NCBI GenBank assembly: GCA_030589965.1
Contig: JAUUZM010000041.1
Location: forward strand, 1 to 13,290
Direction: 5' to 3'
DNA length: 13,290 nucleotides
Origin: Bacteroides sp.
Lineage (GTDB): Bacteria; Bacteroidota; Bacteroidia; Bacteroidales; SM23-62
Of the stretch, positions 1-7,458 are shown piece after piece. How positions within the stretch are numbered: the first letter of the stretch is position 1; each line of letters starts with the position of its first letter. The position numbers and the translations under genes are program-made. The notes beneath the pieces were generated by a model. The model did no database searches, was not told the origin of the DNA, and saw only the letters and a list, made by a program, of their open reading frames with translations.

Positions 1-1217
1 ACCTGAATAATGAGGATGTTGCGATCATTAAGAAGAATGAATTAATTCTTAAAACGGTCAGTAATAATACCCTCACACCCAAGGTACATCAGCTGGATCT
101 GGATATTGGAGCCATTGAGAAAGGTGGCTTTTCACACTTTATGCTGAAGGAGATTTTTGAGCAGCCAAGATCAATTAAGGATACTTTCAGAGGAAGGATT
201 AGTCCCGATTTAAAACACCTCAGGCTTGGGGGACTTTACGATGTTTTGCCTCGTCTGGCGGAAGCTAAGCGGATTATTATTATCGGATGTGGTACCTCGT
301 GGCACGCTGGACTGGTGGGCGAATATTTATTTGAGGATCTTGCCAGATTGCCCGTCGAAGTTGAATATGCTTCTGAATTCAGGTACAGAAACCCTCTCAT
401 AAGTGAGGAGGATGTAGTTATCGCCATCAGCCAGAGCGGTGAAACGGCAGATACCCTGGCAGCCATACAGCTTGCCAAGGATGCCGGTGCACTGGTGCTC
501 GGGATCTGCAATGTGGTTGGTTCAAGCATTCCGAGGGAAACGGATGCAGGCGTTTACACACATGCCGGACCTGAAATTGGAGTTGCTTCCACCAAGGCTT
601 TTACCGCTCAGGTGACTGTGTTAGCAATGATGGCCATAATCATCGGGGAGAAGAAAGGCGTGCTGTCCAGGGAAGATTACGAGGCATTGATCAGTGAACT
701 GGACCAGATCCCCGATAAGCTTGAATACCTGCTTACATTTAACGATAAATACAAGGAAATTGCCGAACTGTACCAGGGGGCTAATAATTTCCTTTACCTG
801 GGAAGGGGATATTTCTTCCCGGTTGCCCTGGAAGGTGCACTTAAACTAAAGGAGATCTCCTATATTCATGCTGAAGGATACCCGGCAGCAGAAATGAAAC
901 ACGGGCCTATTGCCCTGATTGATGAAAATATGCCGGTTGTCGTAATTGCAGCCAAGGATAAGTCCTATGAAAAGATCGTTAGCAATATTCAGGAAGTAAA
1001 GGCACGTAATGGCATTGTCATCGCCATTGTTTCCGAAGGGGATGAAATCATTAAAGACATGGCTGATTATGTTCTTGAAATCCCGCATGCTGATGAGAAG
1101 ATTGCCGGTTTGCTGGCGGTAGTCCCACTCCAACTCCTTTCTTACCATATTGCTGTTCTACGCGGCTGCGATGTTGATCAGCCCAGGAACCTGGCCAAAT
1201 CAGTCACGGTAGAATAG
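1..1217 (+). CDS. glmS: Glutamine--fructose-6-phosphate aminotransferase (isomerizing), C-terminal part (5' truncated by window)
   Basis: GlmS makes glucosamine-6-phosphate from fructose-6-phosphate and glutamine in the cytoplasm, the first committed step to UDP-GlcNAc. The reading frame is open from the window edge (first full codon at base 3), giving 404 visible residues. The family is about 610 residues, so the N-terminal glutaminase domain with its catalytic Cys lies outside. Visible are the linker motif GGFSHFMLKEIFEQP (from about base 126) and a first SIS sugar-isomerase domain with IIIIGCGTSWHAG, AISQSGETADT and GVASTKAFTAQ. A second SIS domain follows, with FLYLGRG and the catalytic-region motif AEMKHGPIALID. 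The canonical C-terminal tail DQPRNLAKSVTVE carries the conserved active-site lysine. Nothing suggests a pseudogene. It runs convergently to the sugar operon and supplies the UDP-GlcNAc pool that the operon probably draws on. The identification is very secure. Confidence 0.97.
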   Translation, partial: LNNEDVAIIKKNELILKTVSNNTLTPKVHQLDLDIGAIEKGGFSHFMLKEIFEQPRSIKDTFRGRISPDLKHLRLGGLYDVLPRLAEAKRIIIIGCGTSWHAGLVGEYLFEDLARLPVEVEYASEFRYRNPLISEEDVVIAISQSGETADTLAAIQLAKDAGALVLGICNVVGSSIPRETDAGVYTHAGPEIGVASTKAFTAQVTVLAMMAIIIGEKKGVLSREDYEALISELDQIPDKLEYLLTFNDKYKEIAELYQGANNFLYLGRGYFFPVALEGALKLKEISYIHAEGYPAAEMKHGPIALIDENMPVVVIAAKDKSYEKIVSNIQEVKARNGIVIAIVSEGDEIIKDMADYVLEIPHADEKIAGLLAVVPLQLLSYHIAVLRGCDVDQPRNLAKSVTVE

Positions 1218-1220
1218 TAA

Positions 1221-1249
1221 AGTTTTATTGATTGCCAATCAATAAAACT
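1221..1249. terminator. Perfect 13-bp hairpin between convergent glmS and rfbB, likely bidirectional terminator
   Basis: Bases 1221-1233 (AGTTTTATTGATT) are the exact reverse complement of 1237-1249, with a 3-base loop (GCC). The hairpin begins 3 bases after the glmS stop codon and lies 17 bases beyond the rfbB stop on the other strand. The stem is AT-rich, and the T-runs are inside the stem rather than after it, so it is not a textbook GC-stem/U-tract terminator. Its position between two convergent genes and its perfect symmetry make termination in both directions the best reading. Another possibility is an mRNA 3'-end stabilising hairpin. Confidence 0.65.
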
Positions 1250-1266
1250 CAGAAAATCTCCAGTAA

Positions 1267-2322
1267 CTAGCGTTGTTTGTACTGCTTGTTGTAGTATTTG
1301 GAGTAGTCGCCTGAGAGGACGTTATCCATCCAGTCCTGGTTTTCCAGATACCAGTCCACTGTTTTCTCAAGTCCCTCCCGGAAAGTAACCCTCGGTTCCC
1401 AGTCCAGTTCATCCTTGATCTTACCGGCGTCGATGGCATACCGGAGGTCATGTCCGGCCCTGTCCTTGACAAATTCAATCAATCCGGCTGATGTTCCTGG
1501 AGCTCGGTCAAGCCTGTCATCCATGATCTCGCAGAGAAGATGGATGAGCTCAATATTCATCCATTCATTATTGCCACCGATATTGTAGGTTTCACCATTT
1601 TTTCCCTGGTGGAATACCCGGTCAATGGCTTCTACATGGTCACCAACATAAAGCCAGTCCCTCACATTTTCCCCTTTCCCATAGACCGGAATGGGATTGT
1701 TTTTTTTGATGTTGTTTATGGACAGGGGGATCAGTTTTTCCGGAAACTGGTTGGGACCATAATTATTGGAGCAATTTGTGATTACAACCGGAAGTTTATA
1801 GGTATGGTTATAGGCCCGCACCAGGTGGTCAGAACTTGCTTTGGAGGCAGAATAGGGACTACGTGGATCATATGAGGTTGTTTCCGTGAATAAGCCTTCA
1901 CTTCCGAGGGAACCATATACCTCATCCGTTGAAATATGATAAAAGAGTTTTCCTTCCATATCATCTTTCCAGATGTTTCTGCAGGCATTCAGGAGGTTTA
2001 CCGTACCTATTATATTGGTATTTATAAAGGACATGGGATCAAGAATGGACCTGTCCACATGTGATTCTGCGGCAAGATGGATGACAGCTTCAGGCTGGTA
2101 TTCGGTAAAAACACCATCAATGAATTCAGCATCCACGATGTCACCTTTGATAAATTCATAATTGGGTAATTTTTCGATATCCTTCAGGTTTTCAAGATTG
2201 CCGGCATAGGTTAAGGCATCGAGGTTGATTATCCGGTATTCGGGATACCTGGTAGTAAACAGCCTGACAACATGAGAGCCAATAAAGCCTGCTCCACCAG
2301 TAATTATTATGGTTTTCTTCAT
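1267..2322 (-). CDS. rfbB: dTDP-glucose 4,6-dehydratase
   Basis: RfbB/RmlB converts dTDP-glucose to dTDP-4-keto-6-deoxyglucose, the entry to dTDP-rhamnose and other 6-deoxysugars, with a tightly bound NAD+. At 351 residues it matches the usual length. It is an extended short-chain dehydrogenase: GGAGFIG nucleotide-binding loop at residues 9-15, a Thr-Asp-Glu catalytic set in STDEVYG (132-134), and the YSASK dyad (Tyr157, Lys161). The family signatures HLAAESHVDRSI and NNYGPNQFPEKLIP are also present. It is the last gene of the minus-strand operon, 27 bp after galE, and ends just before the shared hairpin at 1221-1249. RmlA, RmlC and RmlD are absent from the window, so the final sugar cannot be told. 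The Thr-Asp-Glu set separates it from UDP-sugar 4-epimerases. Confidence 0.95.
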   Translation of the reverse strand: MKKTIIITGGAGFIGSHVVRLFTTRYPEYRIINLDALTYAGNLENLKDIEKLPNYEFIKGDIVDAEFIDGVFTEYQPEAVIHLAAESHVDRSILDPMSFINTNIIGTVNLLNACRNIWKDDMEGKLFYHISTDEVYGSLGSEGLFTETTSYDPRSPYSASKASSDHLVRAYNHTYKLPVVITNCSNNYGPNQFPEKLIPLSINNIKKNNPIPVYGKGENVRDWLYVGDHVEAIDRVFHQGKNGETYNIGGNNEWMNIELIHLLCEIMDDRLDRAPGTSAGLIEFVKDRAGHDLRYAIDAGKIKDELDWEPRVTFREGLEKTVDWYLENQDWMDNVLSGDYSKYYNKQYKQR

Positions 2323-2349
2323 TTTCTATGTGTTTTCACCCATTAGAGA

Positions 2350-3381
2350 CTATTCCATCTGATTTCTTATATTTTGTTCCCAGGCCCAGGCTGATTTCAT
2401 TGTGTCGATTAGCCCGACCTCAGCCTTCCATCCCAGTTCATCGTTGGCCAATGTGGTATCGGCATAAACCTGCTCAATATCACCATCCCTCCGGTCCACT
2501 ACCTTGTACTTGAATTCCACACCTGTAGCTTCCACAAATGCCTTGATAACCTCGAATACAGATAAACCCGTTCCGGTTCCAAGATTAAAAATTTCAAGAT
2601 CCCTTTTGTTTTTTCCGGAAAGCAGGCGGTTAATAGATACTACGTGGGCGCGGGACAAATCCACAACATTGATGTAATCCCTGACAGCAGAACCGTCAGG
2701 TGTATTATAATCATCGCCGAAAACACTGAGCTCTTCACGAATTCCAATAGCTGTTTGGGTAATAAACGGTACCAGGTTTTGGGGTACTCCCAGGGGCAGC
2801 TCTCCAATCTCAGCCGATGTATGTGCACCTACCGGATTAAAATAGCGCAGGCAGATAGCGTCTAATCCATCTCCGGCCAGAATGGTATCATTTATAATTT
2901 CCTCAGAGATCTGTTTGGTATTACCATAGGGTGATGAGGCAATTTTAATGGGAGATTTTTCCGTCACAGGAAGTTTATCAGGCTGACCGTATACCGTACA
3001 GGAGGATGAAAATACAAAATGCTTTATACGGTGTTCCTTCATTGCCTGGAGGAGGTTGATCAGGGACACAAGATTATTTTCGTAGTACATCAGAGGTTTT
3101 GCAACGGACTCGGGTACTGCCTTATGAGCTGCAAAATGAATGATTGCCTTAATTCCCGGGTAACGTTCAAAACAATCCAGGACTCCGGCCTTATTGCAAA
3201 TGTCCAGTTCTTCGAAAAAGGGCCTTCTGCCTGCGATCTTTTCTATTCCGTCAAGAACTTCGATTCTGGAATTTGCAAGGTTGTCAATGATCAATACATC
3301 ATACCCGGCTTCTAATAATTCAACTGTGGTATGAGAACCTATATAGCCGGTCCCACCTGTGACAACAATTAGCTCATTCAT
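2350..3381 (-). CDS. galE: UDP-glucose / UDP-N-acetylglucosamine 4-epimerase
   Basis: GalE interconverts UDP-glucose and UDP-galactose through an NAD-bound 4-keto intermediate; some members also act on UDP-GlcNAc/UDP-GalNAc. The protein has 343 residues, close to the usual 338-350. Visible are GGTGYIG (9-15), the catalytic serine in SSSCTVYG (Ser127), the YGNTK dyad (Tyr152, Lys156), LRYFNPVGAH, and the C-terminal RRDGD motif (297-301). By remembered alignment, the residue equivalent to E. coli Tyr299 and human Cys307 is Val305. A small residue there usually permits N-acetylhexosamine substrates. The gene starts 10 bp after the dehydrogenase and 27 bp before rfbB, so co-transcription is likely. 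Epimerase function is secure; the broader substrate range is inferred. Confidence 0.93.
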   Translation of the reverse strand: MNELIVVTGGTGYIGSHTTVELLEAGYDVLIIDNLANSRIEVLDGIEKIAGRRPFFEELDICNKAGVLDCFERYPGIKAIIHFAAHKAVPESVAKPLMYYENNLVSLINLLQAMKEHRIKHFVFSSSCTVYGQPDKLPVTEKSPIKIASSPYGNTKQISEEIINDTILAGDGLDAICLRYFNPVGAHTSAEIGELPLGVPQNLVPFITQTAIGIREELSVFGDDYNTPDGSAVRDYINVVDLSRAHVVSINRLLSGKNKRDLEIFNLGTGTGLSVFEVIKAFVEATGVEFKYKVVDRRDGDIEQVYADTTLANDELGWKAEVGLIDTMKSAWAWEQNIRNQME

Positions 3382-3391
3382 ATAATTCTTT

Positions 3392-4681
3392 TTAAAGACT
3401 CCAGTAAATCAGTTTATTGATTTTTCCCTTGTAGATTCCTTTAATGTCCATAAACAGGGCATCTTCCGAAGCTATTGAGACAAAATAATCCTCCTTCAGA
3501 TTCGTGTATTCATTGTGATTCACAGCTACAATAATAGCATCATAGGGTGGGTTCAATTCACTGCTCAATTCAATCAGGTATTCCTCATAAACATCTTCAG
3601 GTGAGGCATGTGGATCAACAACATCAACCTGTATTCCGAAAGAGCGGAATTCACGGATCACATCAATAACCTTTGAATTCCTTATATCACTGACATTCTC
3701 CTTGAAGGTCATTCCCATAACCAGGATCCGACAATTCTGGATTCCTCTTTTGAGACTAACCAATTTTTTAAGTCCCTGATTAGCAACGTATGAACCCATG
3801 CTATCATTTATGTCCCTTCCGGAATTGATAATACGAGCATGGTGTCCAAATTTACCTGCTTTGTATGCCAGGTAGTAAGGATCTACCCCGATGCAATGGC
3901 CACCAACCAATCCAGGAAAGAACTTAAGAAAATTCCATTTGGTCCCGGCTGCTTCTAATACTTCGAATGTATTGATCTCCATTTTATTGAAGATCATTGA
4001 TAATTCATTCATGAATGCGATATTGATATCTCGCTGTGTATTCTCGATAATCTTTGCAGCTTCTGCAACTTTAATGGAACTTGCCCTGTGGACTCCGGCA
4101 GTAATGATCAGTTCGTATAATTTTGCAATGATTTCAGCAGATACCTCATCACAGCCAGATGTAACCTTGGTAATAGTAGTCAGGGTATGGGTCTGGTCAC
4201 CCGGATTGATTCTTTCCGGCGAGAAACCAACCTTGAATTGTTTCCTGAAAACCAGTCCGGATTTCTGTTCCAATAGCGGAACACAGTCTTCCTCGGTACA
4301 ACCCGGGTAAACGGTAGATTCGAATACTACATAATCCCCTTCATCCAGGTATTCACCAACCGTATCACAGGCACTAAGCAAGGGACCCAGGTCAGGTTGC
4401 TTATGTTCATCAATGGGAGTGGGAACGGCAACAATGAAAAAGGATGCGTCCTTGAGGTCTTCTTCGTTGGAAGTAAATTCAATATCACAAGCCTCAAATG
4501 CCTCCGATGAAAGTTCTTTACTTGGGTCCTTTCTCTGTTTCATCAGTTCCACCCGCTCGTCTTTGATATCAAAACCGATGACCTTCATTTTCCTGGCCAG
4601 TTCAAGTGCAATGGGCAGTCCAACATACCCAAGACCGATAACAGCCAGTTTTTTTCTACCTTCTAATAAATCAGTAATCAT
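3392..4681 (-). CDS. tviB: UDP-N-acetyl-hexosamine 6-dehydrogenase (WbpO/TviB type)
   Basis: This enzyme oxidises C6 of a UDP-N-acetylhexosamine twice with NAD+ to give the uronic acid. The 429 residues hold the three-part UDP-glucose/GDP-mannose dehydrogenase layout. The N-terminal Rossmann domain has GLGYVG (16-21) and VPTPIDEHKQPD (87-98). The central domain contains the ENTQRDINIAFMNEL helix. The catalytic cysteine is Cys263 in GGHCIGVDPYYL. The C-terminal UDP-binding domain includes GMTFKENVSDIRNSK (323-337). VPTPIDEHKQPD, STVYPGCTEEDCVP, SPERINPGD and AGTKWNF match remembered P. aeruginosa WbpO and Salmonella TviB much better than WbpA. WbpO prefers UDP-GalNAc and TviB uses UDP-GlcNAc, so the substrate is open. 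It lies 14 bp after wbpB and 10 bp before galE. It supplies the uronic acid that WbpB, WbpE and WbpD homologues modify at C3. Confidence 0.92.
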   Translation of the reverse strand: MITDLLEGRKKLAVIGLGYVGLPIALELARKMKVIGFDIKDERVELMKQRKDPSKELSSEAFEACDIEFTSNEEDLKDASFFIVAVPTPIDEHKQPDLGPLLSACDTVGEYLDEGDYVVFESTVYPGCTEEDCVPLLEQKSGLVFRKQFKVGFSPERINPGDQTHTLTTITKVTSGCDEVSAEIIAKLYELIITAGVHRASSIKVAEAAKIIENTQRDINIAFMNELSMIFNKMEINTFEVLEAAGTKWNFLKFFPGLVGGHCIGVDPYYLAYKAGKFGHHARIINSGRDINDSMGSYVANQGLKKLVSLKRGIQNCRILVMGMTFKENVSDIRNSKVIDVIREFRSFGIQVDVVDPHASPEDVYEEYLIELSSELNPPYDAIIVAVNHNEYTNLKEDYFVSIASEDALFMDIKGIYKGKINKLIYWSL

Positions 4682-4695
4682 GAGAATTTCTTAGT

Positions 4696-5634
4696 TTAAT
4701 TAATTATGGGAGGACAGTCTCCGGGTTTTCCGGCAGCGCTTGAATTTCGAATATCATATACAACTTCAATGGACTTTTTAGACTCCTCAAGTCCAAATCC
4801 ATTTCCAGCAAGGATTTCACGGTAGGTATCGGTATGAAGTTCAGTGAATCCCTCACTGAATTCCATCTCCTTGCCATCAATGGTAATGCTGCGATAGGTC
4901 CTTTGTCCCTTTTCCTTAACATTCTCAGGGAGATCGTTATGATCCACACTTAGGGACCAATTCACCCTGGCCTGCTCCAACTCAAGATATCCCGAAGCTT
5001 TGTTACATTCCAGAATTTGAGTAGAATTCTTCTTTACATCACCGAAAATCCAGATCAGCATGTCAAAGAAATGAATGCCAATATTGGTGGCAATACCCCC
5101 TGATTTCTGGATTTCTCCTTTCCATGAATAGTGGTACCAGCTGCCACGGCTAGTAATATAGGTCAGATCAACATCATAGATTTTATCCTTTGCAGCATTC
5201 TGTATCTTTTTTCTTAGATCCATAATGGACTCGTGAAGCCTGAGCTGGAGAACATTATAGACTTTTTTACCGGTTTCTTTTTCAAATTCTGCCAGTCCCT
5301 CGTAATTCCATGGATTTAGAACCAGGGGTTTCTCACAAATTACATGACAACCATTTCTCAGGGCAAAACGAATATGTGAATCATGCAGATAATTTGGGGA
5401 GCAAATGCTGATAAAGTCAACTTTTGTTCCTTGTCTCCTTAGTTTATCAATATGCCTGTCAAATCTTTCAAACTCCACGAAAAAATCAGCCTCCGGGAAG
5501 TAGGAGTCGATTACTCCCACGCTGTCATTAATATCCAGCGCAGCTACCAGATTATTTCCGGTCTCTTTGATGGCCTTTAGATGCCGAACGGCGATATAGC
5601 CCCCCAATCCAATTATTGCAAAATTATAGCTCAT
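4696..5634 (-). CDS. wbpB: UDP-N-acetyl-hexosaminuronate C3 oxidoreductase (WbpB/WlbA-like, Gfo/Idh/MocA family)
   Basis: WbpB oxidises the C3 hydroxyl of UDP-GlcNAcA to a ketone, regenerating its cofactor with 2-oxoglutarate from the partner aminotransferase. The protein has 312 residues, like WbpB/WlbA (about 315). The N-terminal Rossmann fold has IIGLGGYIAVRHLKAI (7-22, GxGxxx type). The family signature EKPL gives the catalytic lysine (Lys102). The substrate domain has GGIATNIGIHFFDML with the conserved histidine (His188). The C-terminal LHTDTYREILAGNGFGLEE is characteristic of the WbpB/WlbA subgroup rather than Gfo/Idh/MocA in general. Its ATG overlaps the wbpD stop (ATGA, 4 bp), implying translational coupling. 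The next gene, the 6-dehydrogenase, starts 14 bp downstream and makes its substrate. Confidence 0.93.
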   Translation of the reverse strand: MSYNFAIIGLGGYIAVRHLKAIKETGNNLVAALDINDSVGVIDSYFPEADFFVEFERFDRHIDKLRRQGTKVDFISICSPNYLHDSHIRFALRNGCHVICEKPLVLNPWNYEGLAEFEKETGKKVYNVLQLRLHESIMDLRKKIQNAAKDKIYDVDLTYITSRGSWYHYSWKGEIQKSGGIATNIGIHFFDMLIWIFGDVKKNSTQILECNKASGYLELEQARVNWSLSVDHNDLPENVKEKGQRTYRSITIDGKEMEFSEGFTELHTDTYREILAGNGFGLEESKKSIEVVYDIRNSSAAGKPGDCPPIIN

Positions 5635-6215
5635 AGTTTTTTGACAGATTCTTTTATTAATTCATATGTTTCCCCGCTTTCCGGACAAATGGCTTTTCCA
5701 TTATTATCAAAATGCAGGCGATGTCCGTATTCACTCATCCAGCCAACCTGTTTTCCGGGATTGCCTATGACCAGGGCGTAGGGTGGAACATCCCGGGTAA
5801 CTACAGCGCCGGCCCCGATGAAGCAAAAGGAACCAAGAGTGTTGCCACAAATGATGGTGGCATTAGCACCTATTGTTGCCCCTTTTTGCACCAGTGTTTT
5901 TACATATTGGTTTTTCCGGATGATGCCTGACCGTGGATTTACAATATTCGTAAAGACCATGGAAGGTCCCATGAAAACATCTTCTTCACATATTACACCC
6001 GTGTAAATTGACACATTGTTTTGAACCTTACAATTGTCGCCCAGTACACAATCTGTTGAAACCAGAACATTCTGGCCAAGGTTACAATTCTCACCAAGTA
6101 TTGCGCCGGACATAACATGGGAAAAATGCCAGATTCGGCATCCTTTGCCAATTTTGCAGCCTTCATCTATGACTGCTGTTTCATGAGCAAAAAAATCATC
6201 TTTTCCCATATTCAT
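5631..6215 (-). CDS. wbpD: UDP-3-amino-hexosaminuronate N-acetyltransferase (WbpD/WlbB-like, left-handed beta-helix)
   Basis: WbpD transfers acetyl from acetyl-CoA to the 3-amino group, completing UDP-2,3-diacetamido-2,3-dideoxy-uronic acid. At 194 residues it matches WbpD/WlbB (about 191). Residues about 12-155 are hexapeptide repeats typical of a trimeric left-handed parallel beta-helix (AVIDEG, CKIGKG, CNLGQN, CVLGDN, CKVQNN, ATIGAN). A TNIVNPRS loop (89-96) sits where the catalytic Asn loop lies in WlbB. It ends with NPGKQVGWMSEYG, as in the subgroup. The ATG at 6215 abuts the wbpE stop (TAAATG); a second in-frame ATG two codons on (6209) is possible. Its own stop overlaps the wbpB start. 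Its position between the aminotransferase and the C3 oxidoreductase strongly supports this function over other hexapeptide acetyltransferases. Confidence 0.93.
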   Translation of the reverse strand: MNMGKDDFFAHETAVIDEGCKIGKGCRIWHFSHVMSGAILGENCNLGQNVLVSTDCVLGDNCKVQNNVSIYTGVICEEDVFMGPSMVFTNIVNPRSGIIRKNQYVKTLVQKGATIGANATIICGNTLGSFCFIGAGAVVTRDVPPYALVIGNPGKQVGWMSEYGHRLHFDNNGKAICPESGETYELIKESVKKL

Positions 6216-7346
6216 TTACCGCTTAAAATATTCTGATATATACTGGCAAATATATTCAATCTGTTCCTTTTCCAATTCGGTATGCATTGGAATTGAAAAG
6301 ACAGATTCAGACATTGATTCAGTTACCGGGAAATCCCCATTGCTGTAGTTGAGGTCCTTATATGCTTTCTGTAAATGTAGTGGTAGTGGATAATATATCA
6401 TTACCGGAATATCCTTGGATCTGAGATAGGTAACCAGATCATCCCTGCTGCCCTTTTCAAGAATCAATGTGTATTGATGAAATATATGAGTGGACCAGGG
6501 TACCCTGCCTGGTATCCTTAGTTGAGGTATATCTCCCAGGTTGAGATCATAAGCAGCTGCAGCCTCCTGACGAGCTTTGTGAAATTCATCCAGATGTCTT
6601 AGTTTGACCCTGAGGATAGCAGCCTGCAAAGTATCCAGTCGTGAGTTCACCCCAACTTCGTCATAATAATATTTAACTCTGGATCCATGATTGACCATTG
6701 TTCTGATACGATCACCAAGGTCTTTGTCCCTCGTCATTATAGCACCCCCATCTCCAAAGCATCCAAGGTTTTTGGATGGAAAAAATGAGGTCGTTCCCAG
6801 ATTCCCGATTGTCCCGGCCTTCATTTGCTGATTATTGCTGAAGGTATAGTCTGTACCCAATGCCTGTGCAGTATCTTCAATGGTTTTCAGGCCATGCTCT
6901 CCCGCTATTTTAAGTATCTCTTCCATATTGGCACATTGACCAAAAAGGTGTACAGGTATTATAGCACGGGTTTTCTCCGTTATGGCATCTAGCAGCAGTG
7001 TTGGATCAAGATTGAAACTAAGGGGATCTATATCCACCAGAACCGGTGTAAGACGAAGCAGCTTAATTACTTCAATGCTGGCGATGAAAGAGAAGGGTGT
7101 TGTTATTACCTCATCTCCGGGTTCCAGGTCGAGGGATAATAGTGCCACCTGGAGAGCGTCAGTACCATTTCCACAGGGGATAACATGTTCCACATCAAGG
7201 TAGGAGGCAAGCTCATCCCTGAAACTTTTGACATCCGGACCATTAATGAATGCCGTAGTATCAATTGTATTCTGTATGGCCTGGTCAATTTCAAGCTTTA
7301 AATGCTCGTATTGCCGTTTTAAATCGACCATTCTGATTGTTTGCAT
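6216..7346 (-). CDS. wbpE: UDP-3-keto-hexosaminuronate aminotransferase (WbpE/WlbC-like, DegT/DnrJ/EryC1/StrS family)
   Basis: WbpE is a PLP enzyme that transaminates the C3 ketone from glutamate, giving the 3-amino sugar and the 2-oxoglutarate that WbpB reuses. With the chosen ATG at 7346 the protein has 376 residues (WbpE is about 360). Motifs are MVDLKRQY near the N-terminus, the cofactor phosphate-binding GNGTDAL, EDTAQALG with the PLP-ring aspartate (Asp158), and TTSFFPSKNLGCFGDGG with the Schiff-base lysine (Lys192). The frame is open to an ATG at 7388, but the 14 extra residues (MRFSIFVPP...) are not family-like; an ATG at 7331 (MVDLKRQY) is the other candidate. It is the first gene of the six-gene operon, divergent from the HU/SPOR gene. 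No Shine-Dalgarno sequence is obvious. Other DegT members make different amino sugars, but the neighbouring wbpD and wbpB homologues fix the role. Confidence 0.92.
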   Translation of the reverse strand: MQTIRMVDLKRQYEHLKLEIDQAIQNTIDTTAFINGPDVKSFRDELASYLDVEHVIPCGNGTDALQVALLSLDLEPGDEVITTPFSFIASIEVIKLLRLTPVLVDIDPLSFNLDPTLLLDAITEKTRAIIPVHLFGQCANMEEILKIAGEHGLKTIEDTAQALGTDYTFSNNQQMKAGTIGNLGTTSFFPSKNLGCFGDGGAIMTRDKDLGDRIRTMVNHGSRVKYYYDEVGVNSRLDTLQAAILRVKLRHLDEFHKARQEAAAAYDLNLGDIPQLRIPGRVPWSTHIFHQYTLILEKGSRDDLVTYLRSKDIPVMIYYPLPLHLQKAYKDLNYSNGDFPVTESMSESVFSIPMHTELEKEQIEYICQYISEYFKR

Positions 7347-7449
7347 AAGCGTCTGGAATAATGGAGGTACGAAGATACTAAAACGCATCTGACCAAAAAA
7401 AAAGTAACCTAAATTTTGATCGATCGTACAATCCTCATGTATTTTTAGC

Positions 7450-7457
7450 TAAATTTG
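7450..7457 (+). promoter_or_regulatory. Candidate Bacteroidota -7 box (TAAATTTG) for the HU/SPOR gene
   Basis: TAAATTTG fits the TAnnTTTG consensus of the main sigma factor of Bacteroidota. No TTTG lies at the usual 19-21 bp upstream; the nearest, at 7415-7418, is 31 bp away, so support is partial. If used, transcription would begin near 7464. That would exclude the TTG at 7459 as start and favour the in-frame TTG at 7477. Confidence 0.35.
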
Positions 7458-7458
7458 T

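Larger units (their letters stand above)
1267..7346 (-). other. Probable six-gene operon for UDP-diacetamido-dideoxy-uronic acid and related sugar nucleotides
   Basis: All six genes lie on the minus strand in the order wbpE, wbpD, wbpB, tviB/wbpO-type, galE, rfbB. The junctions are TAAATG abutment, 4-bp ATGA overlap, 14 bp, 10 bp and 27 bp, too small for internal terminators. Transcription probably starts in the divergent gap above 7346 and stops at the hairpin 1221-1249. The first four genes carry out successive steps on one substrate. GalE and RfbB supply further donors for the same glycan (inference). Confidence 0.85.

Noticed and set aside
3891..4310. 139-codon plus-strand frame opposite the UDP-hexosamine dehydrogenase
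   Set aside because: It lies wholly within a gene with full catalytic motifs and has no recognisable features of its own.
7347..7388. N-terminal extension of WbpE from the ATG at 7388
   Set aside because: The extra residues do not resemble the family N-terminus. A weak -7-like box (TATCTTCG, minus strand 7377-7370) lies within it, favouring the ATG at 7346 or 7331.
7395..7403. Nine-A run and nearby GATCGATC palindrome (7418-7425) in the divergent gap
   Set aside because: Both are short and common by chance in AT-rich intergenic DNA; no repeat or consensus operator could be supported.
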